Under the pieces are notes generated by a model. It was not told the DNA's origin, searched no databases, and worked only from the letters and a program-made list of their open reading frames with translations. This document shows positions 41,800-51,016 of a DNA stretch of 64,000 nucleotides, piece by piece. A program made the translations under genes and the position numbers. Every line of letters begins with the position of its first letter. Within the stretch, counting starts at the first letter, position 1. This stretch comes from Asaia bogorensis. GTDB taxonomy: Bacteria > Pseudomonadota > Alphaproteobacteria > Reyranellales > Reyranellaceae. The stretch is taken from positions 62,001-126,000 of the forward strand of contig CAMDCE010000001.1 in the NCBI GenBank assembly GCA_945889625.1, given 5' to 3'.

Positions 41800-42780
41800 A
41801 TGAAATATGGACCGCTCGGCCGCTCCGGCCTGATCGTGAGCCGCGTCTGTCTCGGCGGCAATTCGTGGGGCGCCAAGGGCCGCCGCGGCTGGGGCAAGTT
41901 CGACGAGGCCGAGGCGCCGGCCTACTTCAAGCGCGCGCTCGATGTCGGCATCACCTTTTTCGACACCGCCGACAACTATAATTTGGGCCGCTCCGAGGAG
42001 ATCATGGGCGCCACGCTCATGAAGATGACCAGGCGCGAGGACATCGTACTGTCGACCAAGGTCGGCATCCGCATGAGCGACACGGCCAACGACGTCGGTA
42101 CCGGCCGCAAGCATCTCATGGCCTCGATCGACATACAGCTGAGGCGCCTGCAAACCGACTACATCGACGTCTACCAGCTCCATCGCCTCGACCCATACAC
42201 GCCGATCGAAGAGACGATGTACACGCTCGACCAGATCGTGCGCTCGGGCAAGGTGCGCTACATCGGCGGCTCGACCATGCCGGCGTACAAGTTCGCCCAG
42301 ATGATCACCGTCGCCGACTGGAAGGGCTATGCGCGGCCGATTGCCATGCAGAACCTCTACAACCTGATCCAGCGCGAGGAAGAGCGTGAGATGAACAGGC
42401 TGTGCCAGGAGCAGGGCGTCGGCCTGATCCCCTACTCGCCGCTGGCCCGCGGCTTTCTGGCCGCCAACCGCAGCAAGGAGGGCGGTGGCGCGACCGAGCG
42501 CTCGAAGAACGACGTGCAGGTGCAGGCCGGCACCTATCGCGACTGCGACTGGGAGATCGCCGAGCGGCTGAAGAAGGTCGCCGCCGGCAAAAATGTCTCG
42601 CCGGCCCAGGCCGCGCTTGCCTGGATGCTGAGTAAACCCTATATGGCGGCCCCCATCATCGGCGCCACCAGCCTCGACCAGCTCACGTCGGCCGCGCAGG
42701 CGACAGAAGTTTCGCTGACGGCCGACGAGGCCAAGATGCTGGAGGAGCCGTACCAGTTCCGCGTTTCACCACAGCATTGA
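41800..42780 (+). CDS. Aldo/keto reductase
   Basis: This is a 326-residue NADPH-dependent TIM-barrel reductase of the YajO/Tas-like branch. The catalytic set is the Asp/Tyr in [14 protein letters not shown] (near 50-63), the lysine in LSTKVG and the histidine in YQLHRLD. It reduces aldehydes or ketones; the natural substrate is not indicated. The ATG at 41800 follows AAGGGGGA. It is divergent from the selenoprotein gene across 49 bases, so a shared promoter region is likely. terC follows by five bases. Confidence 0.9.
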   Translation: MKYGPLGRSGLIVSRVCLGGNSWGAKGRRGWGKFDEAEAPAYFKRALDVGITFFDTADNYNLGRSEEIMGATLMKMTRREDIVLSTKVGIRMSDTANDVGTGRKHLMASIDIQLRRLQTDYIDVYQLHRLDPYTPIEETMYTLDQIVRSGKVRYIGGSTMPAYKFAQMITVADWKGYARPIAMQNLYNLIQREEEREMNRLCQEQGVGLIPYSPLARGFLAANRSKEGGGATERSKNDVQVQAGTYRDCDWEIAERLKKVAAGKNVSPAQAALAWMLSKPYMAAPIIGATSLDQLTSAAQATEVSLTADEAKMLEEPYQFRVSPQH

Positions 42781-42785
42781 TCCCA

Positions 42786-43517
42786 ATGTCAGACCTTCTC
42801 GTCCTCGCCGGCGATCCGACCGCCTGGGCAGCGCTCGCCACGCTGGTGGTCATGGAAGTCGTGCTCGGCATCGACAACCTGATCTTCATTTCGATCCTGA
42901 CCAACAAGCTGCCGCGCAGGCAGCAGACGCGCGTGCGCCGCCTCGGCATCGGGCTGGCGGTCATCCTGCGGCTGGCGCTGCTCGGCACCGTGGCCTTCAT
43001 CGTCCAGCTCACCCAGCCGCTGTTCACGCTGTTTGCCCACGGCTTCTCGTGGCGCGACCTGATCCTGATCGCGGGCGGCCTGTTCCTGATCTGGAAGGCC
43101 ACGAACGAGATCCACCGCACCGTCGATCCGCGCGACAAGCGCCTCAAGACGCGGACCGCCGCCGCGACGATGTCGGGCGTGGTCGGCCAGATCCTGCTGC
43201 TCGACCTCGTCTTCTCGCTCGACAGCATCATCACTGCGGTCGGCCTCACTCCGCATTTTGTGATCATGGTGATCGCCGTGTTGGCGGCGGTGGCGGTGAT
43301 GATCGCCGCGGTCGATCCGCTGGCCCGTTTCATCGACGCCAACCCGACCATCGTCATGCTGGCGTTGGGCTTCCTGCTGATGATCGGCATGACGCTGATC
43401 GCCGAGGGCTTGGGTGTGCACGTGCCAAAGGGCTACATCTACGCTGCCATGGCGTTCTCGGCGCTGGTCGAGGGTCTCAATATGATGGCGCGCCGTGCCC
43501 GGAAGAAACCGCGCTGA
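42786..43517 (+). CDS. TerC-family integral membrane protein
   Basis: This is a 243-residue protein with about seven membrane segments. The TerC signature [18 protein letters not shown] near residues 20-37 and the second half-motif [16 protein letters not shown] contain the paired membrane acidic residues thought to bind metal ions. Family members export manganese, help exoenzyme metallation, or contribute to tellurite resistance. The ATG at 42786 is preferred over TTG at 42777, which overlaps the previous stop. It converges with msrA, 55 bases away. Confidence 0.88.
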   Translation: MSDLLVLAGDPTAWAALATLVVMEVVLGIDNLIFISILTNKLPRRQQTRVRRLGIGLAVILRLALLGTVAFIVQLTQPLFTLFAHGFSWRDLILIAGGLFLIWKATNEIHRTVDPRDKRLKTRTAAATMSGVVGQILLLDLVFSLDSIITAVGLTPHFVIMVIAVLAAVAVMIAAVDPLARFIDANPTIVMLALGFLLMIGMTLIAEGLGVHVPKGYIYAAMAFSALVEGLNMMARRARKKPR

Positions 43518-43572
43518 CTATGCCATTGAAGGAAATGCTTCGTACGACGCGTTTGCGGTCAAAAAAGCCGCT

Positions 43573-44169
43573 CTAGCGCGTTTCCGGCGCGCCCCACAGG
43601 CGCTCCAGCCGCCGGTCGCGGCCGCAGCTCCAGCGATAGTAGGCGTAGCTGGCAGTGTTCTTTCGGTAATAGTCCTGGTGATACTCCTCGGCCGCATAGA
43701 ACGCCGTGGCCGGCAGGATCTCGGTGACGATGCGTCCGGGGAGCTTGGCCGATCTCTCGAGCTCGGCCTTCGACGCTTCGGCGAGCGCGCGCTGGTCGTC
43801 GGAAACGAAGATGGCCGAACGATAGTGCCGGCCCTTGTCGCAAAATTGCCCGTTGGCATCGAGCGGATCGATGTTGCGCCAGAACACCTCGAGCAGGCGA
43901 TCGTAGCTGACGCGCGCCGGATCGTACTCGACCTTCAGCGCCTCGTAGTGGGCGGTACGGCCGGCCGACACATCCTTGTAGTTGGCGTCGGCTTCCTTGC
44001 CGCCGATATAGCCTGAAATCGTGCTGATGACGCCGTCGAGCTTGTCGAACGGCGGCTCCATGCACCAGAAGCAGCCGCCGGCGAAGATCGCGACGGCGCG
44101 CGTCTGGGCATGTGCAGGGCCGAGCGTCAGCGCCGCAAGGAGCGACGCGATCAAGGCGAGCTTCTTCAT
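43573..44169 (-). CDS. msrA: Exported peptide methionine sulfoxide reductase MsrA
   Basis: This is a 198-residue enzyme that reduces the S-epimer of methionine sulfoxide. A signal peptide (about 1-21, ending AHAQ) directs it to the periplasm. The active-site motif GCFWC is near residues 31-35, and EEYHQDY near 160 supplies further conserved residues. The start at 44169 overlaps the msrB stop (ATGA), so the two are translated together. The pairing of exported MsrA with exported MsrB gives repair of both epimers outside the cytoplasm. Confidence 0.94.
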   Translation of the reverse strand: MKKLALIASLLAALTLGPAHAQTRAVAIFAGGCFWCMEPPFDKLDGVISTISGYIGGKEADANYKDVSAGRTAHYEALKVEYDPARVSYDRLLEVFWRNIDPLDANGQFCDKGRHYRSAIFVSDDQRALAEASKAELERSAKLPGRIVTEILPATAFYAAEEYHQDYYRKNTASYAYYRWSCGRDRRLERLWGAPETR

Positions 44170-44657
44170 GAGCGCGCCGGCCCCGGCTTGAAGGTCATCG
44201 CCACGCCGTTCATGCAGTAGCGCAGACCGGTCGGCTTCGGTCCGTCGTCGAAGACGTGGCCGAGATGGCCGCCGCAACGTCTGCAATGGACCTCGGTCTG
44301 GGTGACGAACAGGAATCCGGTCTCCTGCTTGGTGGCGATGGCGTTGTCGAGCGGCTGCCAGAAGCTCGGCCAGCCGGTGCCGCTGTCGTATTTCGTCGCC
44401 GAGGAGAACAGCGGCAGGTCGCAGCCGGCACAGTGAAAGGTGCCGGCGCGCTTCTCGCGGTCGAGCGGACTGGTGCCGGCCCGCTCGGTCTTGGATTTCC
44501 GCAGGACGGCATATTGCTCGGGCGTCAGCAGGCGCCGCCATTCCTCGTCGCTGCGGCTGACCTCGAACGCCTGGGCGTGGGCAGCGGGCGCTGCGAAGGC
44601 GGTTGCCGCCAGGGCGGTGCCGCCCAGAAGGAAACGTCGTCGGTTGGAGCTGGTCAT
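44166..44657 (-). CDS. msrB: Exported peptide methionine sulfoxide reductase MsrB
   Basis: This is a 163-residue enzyme acting on the R-epimer of methionine sulfoxide. The N-terminus SSNRRRFLLGG has a twin-arginine motif, followed by a hydrophobic stretch ending AHAQA, so export is probably by Tat. Zinc cysteines occur as CAGC and CRRC, and the catalytic cysteine is in RYCMNGVAM. Tat export is consistent with a folded zinc protein. It is the first gene of the msrBA operon, divergent from the SDR at 44763 across 105 bases. Confidence 0.94.
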   Translation of the reverse strand: MTSSNRRRFLLGGTALAATAFAAPAAHAQAFEVSRSDEEWRRLLTPEQYAVLRKSKTERAGTSPLDREKRAGTFHCAGCDLPLFSSATKYDSGTGWPSFWQPLDNAIATKQETGFLFVTQTEVHCRRCGGHLGHVFDDGPKPTGLRYCMNGVAMTFKPGPARS

Positions 44658-44762
44658 GGCATCGCTCTTACCGCTGTACGCTGGCCGGAAGTAAGGCGGC
44701 CGTTCGCCACCGGCGGTCACTTTGTCGTGCGGTCGCCGGACACCGGAGCTAGACTTTCCGCC

Positions 44763-45524
44763 ATGAAACTCAAGGACCAGGTCGCCATCGTCACCGGTGC
44801 GGCTTCCGGCATCGGCGCTGCCTCGGCGCGCCTGTTCGCGGCCGAGGGTGCCAAGCTGGCACTTGTCGATCAGGACGAGGTCGGGTTGGGTCAGGTCGCG
44901 GCCGACATCGAGGGACGGGGCGGCCAGGCCATTACCATCGCCGCCGATGTCTCGCGCGACGACCAGGCACGGGCCGGCGTGGCGCGTGTCATGGAAAAAT
45001 GGGGCCGCATCGACGTGCTGATGACGGCGGCCGGCGCCTCGACCGGCGGCACGGTCGACACGATCGAGGAGGCGGCGTGGGATCGCACCTTCGCCATCAA
45101 CGTCAAGGGCACCTATCTCTGGATCCACTACGCCATCGCGCCGATGATCGCGGCGAAGTCGGGTGCCATCGTCACGATCGGCTCGCAGCTCGCCCACTCG
45201 AGCCCGGGCAAGAACGCCGCCTACATCGCGTCCAAGGGCGCCATCGCCTCCTTCACCAAGACCATCGCCGTCGATCACGCAGCACAAGGCATCCGGGTCA
45301 ACGCCCTGATGCCGGGCGTCATCGACACGCCGATGCCGGCCAGATCGCTCAAGCGCTACGCCGACCCTGAGGCCATGAAGGCATTCTGGAAGGTGCGCCA
45401 TCCGATGGGCCGCATCGGCAAGCCGGAGGAGGTCGCCAAGGCGGCGCTGTTCCTGGCGAGCGACGACTCTTCCTTCGTGACGGGAACGTTGCTGTTCGTC
45501 GACGGCGGCTGGACGGCGCAGTGA
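44763..45524 (+). CDS. Short-chain dehydrogenase/reductase
   Basis: This is a 253-residue classical SDR with TGAASGIG (11-18), a variant TAAG in place of NNAG (88-91), catalytic serine S141 and YIASK (Y154, K158), ending LFVDGG. It is NAD(P)-dependent; the substrate is unknown. The ATG at 44763 was chosen to place the TGxxxGIG motif at residue 11. Its stop overlaps the following phytanoyl-CoA-dioxygenase-family gene by one base (TGATG), so they form a two-gene unit. Confidence 0.92.
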   Translation: MKLKDQVAIVTGAASGIGAASARLFAAEGAKLALVDQDEVGLGQVAADIEGRGGQAITIAADVSRDDQARAGVARVMEKWGRIDVLMTAAGASTGGTVDTIEEAAWDRTFAINVKGTYLWIHYAIAPMIAAKSGAIVTIGSQLAHSSPGKNAAYIASKGAIASFTKTIAVDHAAQGIRVNALMPGVIDTPMPARSLKRYADPEAMKAFWKVRHPMGRIGKPEEVAKAALFLASDDSSFVTGTLLFVDGGWTAQ

Positions 45525-46366
45525 TGCCCAAGAAGCTCAGCCCGGAACAGATTGCCGGATACGGGCGCGATGGCTTCATCTGTCCGGTCGACGCCTTTTC
45601 GACGGAGCAGGCGTCCGCCTGGAAGGACAAGCTCGAAGCCTTCGAGCACGCCGAGGGCCAGAAGATGACCCGCGGCCACAATTTCAAGCCGCATCTTCTT
45701 TTTCCCTGGGTCGACGAGATCGTGCACTCCGCCGAAATGCTCGACGCCGTCGAGGATCTGATCGGCCCCGACATCCGCCTGTTTCATCTCACCGTGTGGC
45801 CCAAGGATGCGGGCTCGGGCACCTACGTGAGCTGGCACCAGGACGCGACTTATTTTGCGCTGGAGCCCGCCTGCCACGTGACGGCGTGGGTGGCGTTGAC
45901 CGATGCGCCGGTCGAGGCGGGCTGCATGGAGGTCGTGGCGGGCTCGCACAAGCTCGGCCAGCTGCGGCACGCCGAGGCGCAGGACACCGAGAACCTTCTC
46001 TCGCGCGGCCAGACCCTGGCGGTCGATCTCGATCGCAGCCGGACGGCCTTCATGCCGGTGAAGGCCGGACAGTTCTCGCTGCATCATACGCACCTGGTGC
46101 ATAATTCGCGGCCCAACCGCTCCAGCCATCGGCGCATCGGGCTCGGCATCAGCTACATCCCGACCTCGGCACACTGCGTCAGCCCGACACGGGTCACGGC
46201 GATGCTGGTGCGCGGACAGGACAGGTACGGAAACTTCGACGACGAGCGCCGGCCGACGGCCGAGGCCGGGCCTCAGGAACGCGCCTTCCACGAGAAAGCC
46301 GTCGCGACTTTCCGCCAGATGAACGTCGAGCAGACCGACAACAAAGTCGCTGTCGTGAAACGTTAG
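45524..46366 (+). CDS. Phytanoyl-CoA dioxygenase-family Fe(II)/2-oxoglutarate oxygenase
   Basis: This is a 280-residue double-stranded beta-helix oxygenase. The iron ligands are the H and D of SWHQDATYF (near 105-113) and a distal histidine in HHTHLVHNSRPNRSSHRR, with a following arginine for 2-oxoglutarate. PhyH-family enzymes hydroxylate lipids, ectoine or secondary metabolites; the substrate here is open. It is translationally coupled to the upstream SDR, which could oxidise its hydroxylated product. Repeat C follows the stop by three bases. Confidence 0.88.
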   Translation: MPKKLSPEQIAGYGRDGFICPVDAFSTEQASAWKDKLEAFEHAEGQKMTRGHNFKPHLLFPWVDEIVHSAEMLDAVEDLIGPDIRLFHLTVWPKDAGSGTYVSWHQDATYFALEPACHVTAWVALTDAPVEAGCMEVVAGSHKLGQLRHAEAQDTENLLSRGQTLAVDLDRSRTAFMPVKAGQFSLHHTHLVHNSRPNRSSHRRIGLGISYIPTSAHCVSPTRVTAMLVRGQDRYGNFDDERRPTAEAGPQERAFHEKAVATFRQMNVEQTDNKVAVVKR

Positions 46367-46369
46367 TGT

Positions 46370-46461
46370 TGTCGCCCTGAGTCGCGCGGGGTAACCCCCG
46401 CGCTTCAGCGAAGGACCTTCCGCTTGCTACCGTGAGATCCTTCGCTGCGCTCAGGATGACA
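46370..46461. repeat. Intergenic hairpin repeat, copy C, with a nested palindrome
   Basis: The right arm, complement TGTCATCCTGAGCGCAGCGA onward, is identical to the left arm of copy A. The left arm is diverged (TGTCGCCCTGAG) and is interrupted by a second palindrome at 46384-46403 before continuing CAGCGAAGGA. It lies between the PhyH gene and the deacetylase gene, and its right end runs directly into the AGGAGG ribosome site of the latter. Confidence 0.8.
46384..46403. repeat. Nested palindrome with TAAC loop inside repeat C
   Basis: GCGCGGGG-TAAC-CCCCGCGC is a perfect 8-bp stem with a 4-base loop. It sits exactly where copies A and B have a short CG, so it looks inserted into the repeat. 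It resembles the palindrome in the broken decarboxylase-family gene (11295-11312): same TAAC loop, GG(A/G)G left of the loop and CTT or TT to the right. Confidence 0.55.
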
Positions 46462-46474
46462 GGAGGAACCTAAG

Positions 46475-47383
46475 ATGCTGCGTCTTCCCTACCACAATCG
46501 CTATGGCTACTCGGCCATCACCGAGCGCAAGGATTACTCCTGGCCGGAGGGCAAGCGGCTGGCGGTCTATCTCGGTCTCAACATCGAGCATTTTGCCTTC
46601 GGCGCCGGCGACGGCCATCTGCTGACCGTGGCCGGAACGCCGCCCGATCCGCGGACCTTCGCCTGGCGGGACTACGGCAACCGGGTCGGCGTGTGGCGCT
46701 GCCTCGAATTGTTCGACGAGCTCAACCTGCCGGCAGCGCACCTGATCAACACGGCGGTGTTCGACTATGCGCCGCAGATCGTGGCGGCGCTCAGGGCACG
46801 CGGCGACGAATTCATCGGCCACGGCCGGACCAACGCCGAGCGCCACGGCCACATGTGGGAGGCCGACGAGAAGCGCTTCCTCGAGGAGGTCCGTGACGCC
46901 ATCGAAAAGGCCTCCGGCAAGCGGCCGCGCGGCTGGATGGCGCCCTGGATGGCCTCGACCCATCACACGCCCGACCTCCTGAAGGAGACGGGTTTTGACT
47001 TCCTGATGGACTGGCCGGCCGACGACCAGCCGCTGTGGATGAAGACCCGCTCGGGGCCGCTGATGAGCGTGCCCTATCCGATCGAGATCAACGACAGCCC
47101 GCAGATCCTGGTGCGCCATCACAGTCCCGAGGAGTTCCGCGACTTCATCATCGGCCAGTTCGACGAGCTGCTGCGCCAGTCGGCCAAGCAGCCGCTGGTC
47201 TGCGGCATCGCGCTCCACACCATGATCGTGGGCCAACCCTATCGCCTGCGCATGCTGCGCGAGGCGCTGCAGCACATCGTCAACCATCCGCAGAAGGACA
47301 AGGTCTGGTTCACGAGACCCAGTGCGATCTACGACCACTGTGCCGCACTGCCCAAGGGAACAATGACCCCGCCGCCGATCTAG
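46475..47383 (+). CDS. Polysaccharide deacetylase-family protein (PuuE/allantoinase-like)
   Basis: This is a 302-residue NodB-like TIM-barrel amidohydrolase. It lacks the TFDDG metal motif of peptidoglycan deacetylases and instead has VYLGLNIEHFAFG near residues 31-43, as in PuuE/allantoinase-type members that act on small cyclic ureides or amides. Further landmarks are EFIGHGRTNAERHG and RPRGWMAPWMAST. No signal peptide is present, so it is cytoplasmic. With urease and urea uptake in the same region, a ureide substrate is attractive but unproven. An ABC exporter gene follows by one base. Confidence 0.85.
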   Translation: MLRLPYHNRYGYSAITERKDYSWPEGKRLAVYLGLNIEHFAFGAGDGHLLTVAGTPPDPRTFAWRDYGNRVGVWRCLELFDELNLPAAHLINTAVFDYAPQIVAALRARGDEFIGHGRTNAERHGHMWEADEKRFLEEVRDAIEKASGKRPRGWMAPWMASTHHTPDLLKETGFDFLMDWPADDQPLWMKTRSGPLMSVPYPIEINDSPQILVRHHSPEEFRDFIIGQFDELLRQSAKQPLVCGIALHTMIVGQPYRLRMLREALQHIVNHPQKDKVWFTRPSAIYDHCAALPKGTMTPPPI

Positions 47384-47384
47384 A

Positions 47385-49253
47385 ATGGCTCGACAGCGCA
47401 GAGAAGGTTCTTCACAGGCCAACCGACCGTTCAAGGAGCGGGTCGGCGCGCTCCGCAATCTGCGCCCTTTCCTGGCCATGGTGTGGGATACGAGCCCGCA
47501 CCTGATGGTGGGCTCGCTGGCGCTCCGGATGTTTCGGGCACTGCTGCCGGTCGTCACGCTCTATATCGGCAAGCTGATTATCGACGATGTCGTCCTGCTG
47601 GTGCAGACGCCAGACCGGCCGGCGACGATCGATCAATGGCTGGCGAGCGGCCGGCTCAACTGGCTGGCGGTTCTCCTCTTCGGCGAATTCGTGCTGGCGG
47701 TCCTCGCCGATCTCCTGGGGCGGCTGGTCTCCTTCATGGACAGCCTGCTGTCCGAGAGGGTGACCAATGCGTCCAGCGTGCGCCTGATGGAGCATGCCGC
47801 GACGCTCGACCTCGAGGATTTCGAGGATGCCGAATTCCAGGACCAGCTCGAACGCGCGCGCCGACAGACCAGCGGGCGCCTGACTTTGATGGGTCAGCTG
47901 TTCGGCCAAGCCCAGGACATGGTGACGGTGGCGAGTCTGGCCGCCGGCCTGATCCTGTTCGCCCCCTGGCTGATCGTGCTGCTGCTTCTGGCGCTGGTGC
48001 CGGCCTTCCTCGGCGAGGCGCACTTCAACGCCCGGAGCTATTCGCTCGACTTCGGCCGCACGCCGGAGAGGCGCGAACTCGATTACGTGCGCCAGACGGC
48101 CGCCAGTGCCGAGACCGCCAAGGAAGTGAAGATCTTCGGTCTCCACGGCTTCCTGATCGATCGCTACCGCAGCCTGGCTGCCGCCTTCTATGTCGCCAAC
48201 CGCAAGCTGGCGCTGCGGCGTGCCGGCTGGGGCGGCCTGTTCACGGCAATCGGCACCGTAGGTTACTACGCAGCCTATGCCTACATCGTGTGGCGAACGC
48301 TCGCGGGTGATTTCTCGGTCGGCGACCTCACCTTTCTTGCGGGATCGTTCCTGCGCCTGCGCACGCTGCTCGAGGGTCTGCTGTCCGGTTTCTCGGCCGT
48401 CGCCGCCCAGGCGCTGTATCTCAATGATCTCTTCTCCTTCTTCGGGGTCACGCCGGAGATCCTGTCGCCCGCCAACGCGCTGCTCTTCCCCAAGCCGATC
48501 CGGCAGGGTTTCGTGTTCAAGGATGTGGGCTTCATTTATCCCGGCGCGGAGCGCTGGGCCGTGCGCAATCTCAGCTTCACTTTGAAGGCCGGCGAGGTCG
48601 TTGCGCTGGTCGGCGAGAACGGCGCGGGCAAGACCACCCTCGTGAAACTCCTCACGCGCCTCTACGATCCGAACGAAGGCCGCATCCTGCTCGACGGCCA
48701 CGATCTGCGCGACTACGACCTCGCGGCGCTGCGCGCCAGCGTCGGCGTGATCTTCCAGGATTTCGTGCGTTACAATCTCAGTGCCGGCGACAACATTGCG
48801 GTGGGCCGGATCGCCGCCCGCTCTGACCGGGCCCGCGTAGAGCGCGCGGCCGAGCGCAGCCAGGCCGACGGCGTCATCTCGGGCCTGCCCGCCGGCTACG
48901 ACCAGATGATCGGCAAGCGCTTCAAGAACGGCGTCGAGCTCTCCGGCGGCGAATGGCAGAAGATCGCCATCGCCCGCGCCTATATGCGCGAAGCGGAGGT
49001 GCTGATCCTCGACGAGCCGACCGCCGCACTCGACGCGCGCGCCGAGTTCGAGGTCTTCCAGCGCTTCAAGGAACTGAGCAAGGGCAAGACCGGCGTGCTG
49101 ATTTCGCACCGCTTCTCCAGCGTCCGCATGGCCGACCGGATCCTGGTGCTCGCCGAGGGCAAGGTCGAGGCGGCCGGTACGCATGACGAGCTGGTGGCAC
49201 AGCGCGGGCGCTATGCCGAGCTCTTCGAGCTGCAGGCGGCGGGGTATCGGTAG
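47385..49253 (+). CDS. ABC-type exporter, fused membrane and ATPase domains
   Basis: This is a 622-residue half-transporter. Six membrane helices (about 40-340) precede an ATPase domain with Walker A GENGAGKTT (about 406-414), the signature LSGGEWQKIAIARA, Walker B VLILDEP followed by TAALD, and the switch histidine in LISHRFSS. The EWQ form of the signature occurs in MsbA/peptide-type exporters. It starts one base after the deacetylase stop; whether they act together is unknown. Substrate unknown; lipid, peptide or drug export is possible. It converges with the TRAP permease gene. Confidence 0.9.
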   Translation: MARQRREGSSQANRPFKERVGALRNLRPFLAMVWDTSPHLMVGSLALRMFRALLPVVTLYIGKLIIDDVVLLVQTPDRPATIDQWLASGRLNWLAVLLFGEFVLAVLADLLGRLVSFMDSLLSERVTNASSVRLMEHAATLDLEDFEDAEFQDQLERARRQTSGRLTLMGQLFGQAQDMVTVASLAAGLILFAPWLIVLLLLALVPAFLGEAHFNARSYSLDFGRTPERRELDYVRQTAASAETAKEVKIFGLHGFLIDRYRSLAAAFYVANRKLALRRAGWGGLFTAIGTVGYYAAYAYIVWRTLAGDFSVGDLTFLAGSFLRLRTLLEGLLSGFSAVAAQALYLNDLFSFFGVTPEILSPANALLFPKPIRQGFVFKDVGFIYPGAERWAVRNLSFTLKAGEVVALVGENGAGKTTLVKLLTRLYDPNEGRILLDGHDLRDYDLAALRASVGVIFQDFVRYNLSAGDNIAVGRIAARSDRARVERAAERSQADGVISGLPAGYDQMIGKRFKNGVELSGGEWQKIAIARAYMREAEVLILDEPTAALDARAEFEVFQRFKELSKGKTGVLISHRFSSVRMADRILVLAEGKVEAAGTHDELVAQRGRYAELFELQAAGYR

Positions 49254-49267
49254 GAGCCGCAATCGCC

Positions 49268-51016
49268 TCAGGTACCGTAGAGATAGTTCGGCAGCCACAA
49301 CGTCATGCCGGGCCACATATACATGATCACCATGCAGAGAATCACGATCAGCATGTAGGGCATCATGCCGCCGAAGATCTGGTTCAGCGTGACGTGCGAA
49401 GGTGCGACGCCTTTCAGGTAGTAGGCCGACATCGCGACCGGCGGCGACAGGAACGCGGCCTGCAGGTTCACGAACACCAGGCAGCCCCACAGGATCGGAT
49501 CGATGTTGTAGTGCTTGAGCAGCGGCAGGAAGATCGGCACGAAGATGATCAGGATCTCGGTCCATTCGAGCGGCCAGCCGAGGATGAAGATGATGGCCTG
49601 CGACAGGATCATGAACTGCAGCGGCGTCAGGTTGAGCGACAGCGCCCAGCGCTCGACCAGCCCCTGACCGCCCAGGATGGCGAACACCGCCGAGAACAGC
49701 GCCGAGCCGACGAACAGCCAGCACACCATCGCAGTGGTCTTGGCGGTCAGGAACACCGCTTCCTTGGTGCGCTTCCAGTCGAGCGTGCGCGCCTGGAAGG
49801 CCAGCAGGAACGCGCCGGCGGCGCCGACCGCGGCCGATTCGGTGGCCGTCGTGATGCCGAATAGGATGACGCCCAGCACGATCACGGTGAGGATGGCGAG
49901 CGGCATCACCGAGGCGGTCACCAGCTTCAGCACGACGAAGCGAGCGGCGTCCATCCGCCAGTAGTAGCGCACGATCATCAGGGCCACGAGCGAGGCGATG
50001 CCCGTGAACCAATAGTAGAACTCGGTGGAGGGGCCGATCTCCGCCGGCGTTGCCGGTCCGGTGCTGATGCCGGGCGTGCCGAGCTGCTGCACGCCCGTTA
50101 CGGCCACCGCCTCCTTTGCCTGCTGGTGGATGACGACGTACCACCACACGCCCCATACGGTGAAGGCGGTCAGCAGGAAGGGGACCAGCGCCATGGCGAA
50201 GTTGCGCACCAGCGTCCAGTAGTCGAGCGGCTTGCCGTCGACGTCGATGGCGCGCGCGCGGGCGGGCGAGACCAGGGCCGAGACGAGCCCGGCCAGCAGG
50301 TTGGGCGAGTAGGCGGCCTGGAACCGCTCGACCCAGCCCGGCACCGGCACGCGCGTCTGCTCCGCCGGCAACTTGGGCGCGATCCTGGGATTAATCATCG
50401 CCCAGCCGATCACGTAGACGAGATAGAGCAGGGCCAGGAAGAAGCCCGGGAACATGGCGGCAGCGTAGAGCTTGACCACCGACTGGCCGGCGACGGCGGC
50501 ATAGACGATGATCATCACCGAGGGCGGGATCAGGATGCCGAGCGTGCCGCCGGCGGTGATGACGCCGGCCGCCAGCTTGACGTCATATCCGGCGCGCAGC
50601 ATCGGGTTCAGGGCGATGACGCCCATCAGCACGACGACGGCGCCGACCAGGCCGCTGGCGATGCCCCAGAAGGTGCAGACGATCAGCGTCGCCACGGCGA
50701 GTGCCGCCGGCACGCGGCGGAAGGCGAGCTGGATCGAGTAGAACATCTTGTCCACCAGCGCCCCGCGCTCCATCACGTAGCCCATCAGCACGAACAGCGG
50801 GATCGAGATCAGGACGTCGTTGGTCATGGCGCCGTAGGTGCGCTGGACCATCAGCGCGAACACTTTGTTGTCGGCCCACGGCTGCAAGGGATCGTAGAAG
50901 GCGATGAAACCGAAGAAGATGCCGAGCCCCATCAGGGTGAAGGCCGTGGCGAAGCCCATCATGATGACGACGACGATCAGCGCCAGCATCAGCAGGCCAA
51001 GGGCCGGATCACTCAT
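49268..51016 (-). CDS. TRAP transporter large permease (DctM), mannitol/chloroaromatic class
   Basis: This is a 582-residue membrane subunit, about 150 residues longer than classical DctM (about 430). The extra part (roughly 225-375) contains extra membrane segments and hydrophilic linkers and is typical of the large TRAP subunits for aromatic or keto acids. Conserved DctM features include SIPLFVLMGYVMERG, GTLGILIPPSVMIIVYA and LQAAFLSPPVAMSAYYLKG. It catalyses sodium- or proton-driven uptake with the small subunit and the binding protein. Its ATG overlaps the stop of the small-subunit gene (ATGA). Confidence 0.92.
   Translation of the reverse strand: MSDPALGLLMLALIVVVIMMGFATAFTLMGLGIFFGFIAFYDPLQPWADNKVFALMVQRTYGAMTNDVLISIPLFVLMGYVMERGALVDKMFYSIQLAFRRVPAALAVATLIVCTFWGIASGLVGAVVVLMGVIALNPMLRAGYDVKLAAGVITAGGTLGILIPPSVMIIVYAAVAGQSVVKLYAAAMFPGFFLALLYLVYVIGWAMINPRIAPKLPAEQTRVPVPGWVERFQAAYSPNLLAGLVSALVSPARARAIDVDGKPLDYWTLVRNFAMALVPFLLTAFTVWGVWWYVVIHQQAKEAVAVTGVQQLGTPGISTGPATPAEIGPSTEFYYWFTGIASLVALMIVRYYWRMDAARFVVLKLVTASVMPLAILTVIVLGVILFGITTATESAAVGAAGAFLLAFQARTLDWKRTKEAVFLTAKTTAMVCWLFVGSALFSAVFAILGGQGLVERWALSLNLTPLQFMILSQAIIFILGWPLEWTEILIIFVPIFLPLLKHYNIDPILWGCLVFVNLQAAFLSPPVAMSAYYLKGVAPSHVTLNQIFGGMMPYMLIVILCMVIMYMWPGMTLWLPNYLYGT

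Noticed and set aside
43518..43572. T6 stretch after msrA as a terminator
   Set aside because: The run of T on the minus strand is real, but the bases before it do not form a stem longer than about four pairs.
47412..50156. A 914-codon minus-strand open frame
   Set aside because: It spans opposite the ABC exporter and the TRAP gene in the wrong frame, with low-complexity composition and no recognisable fold.
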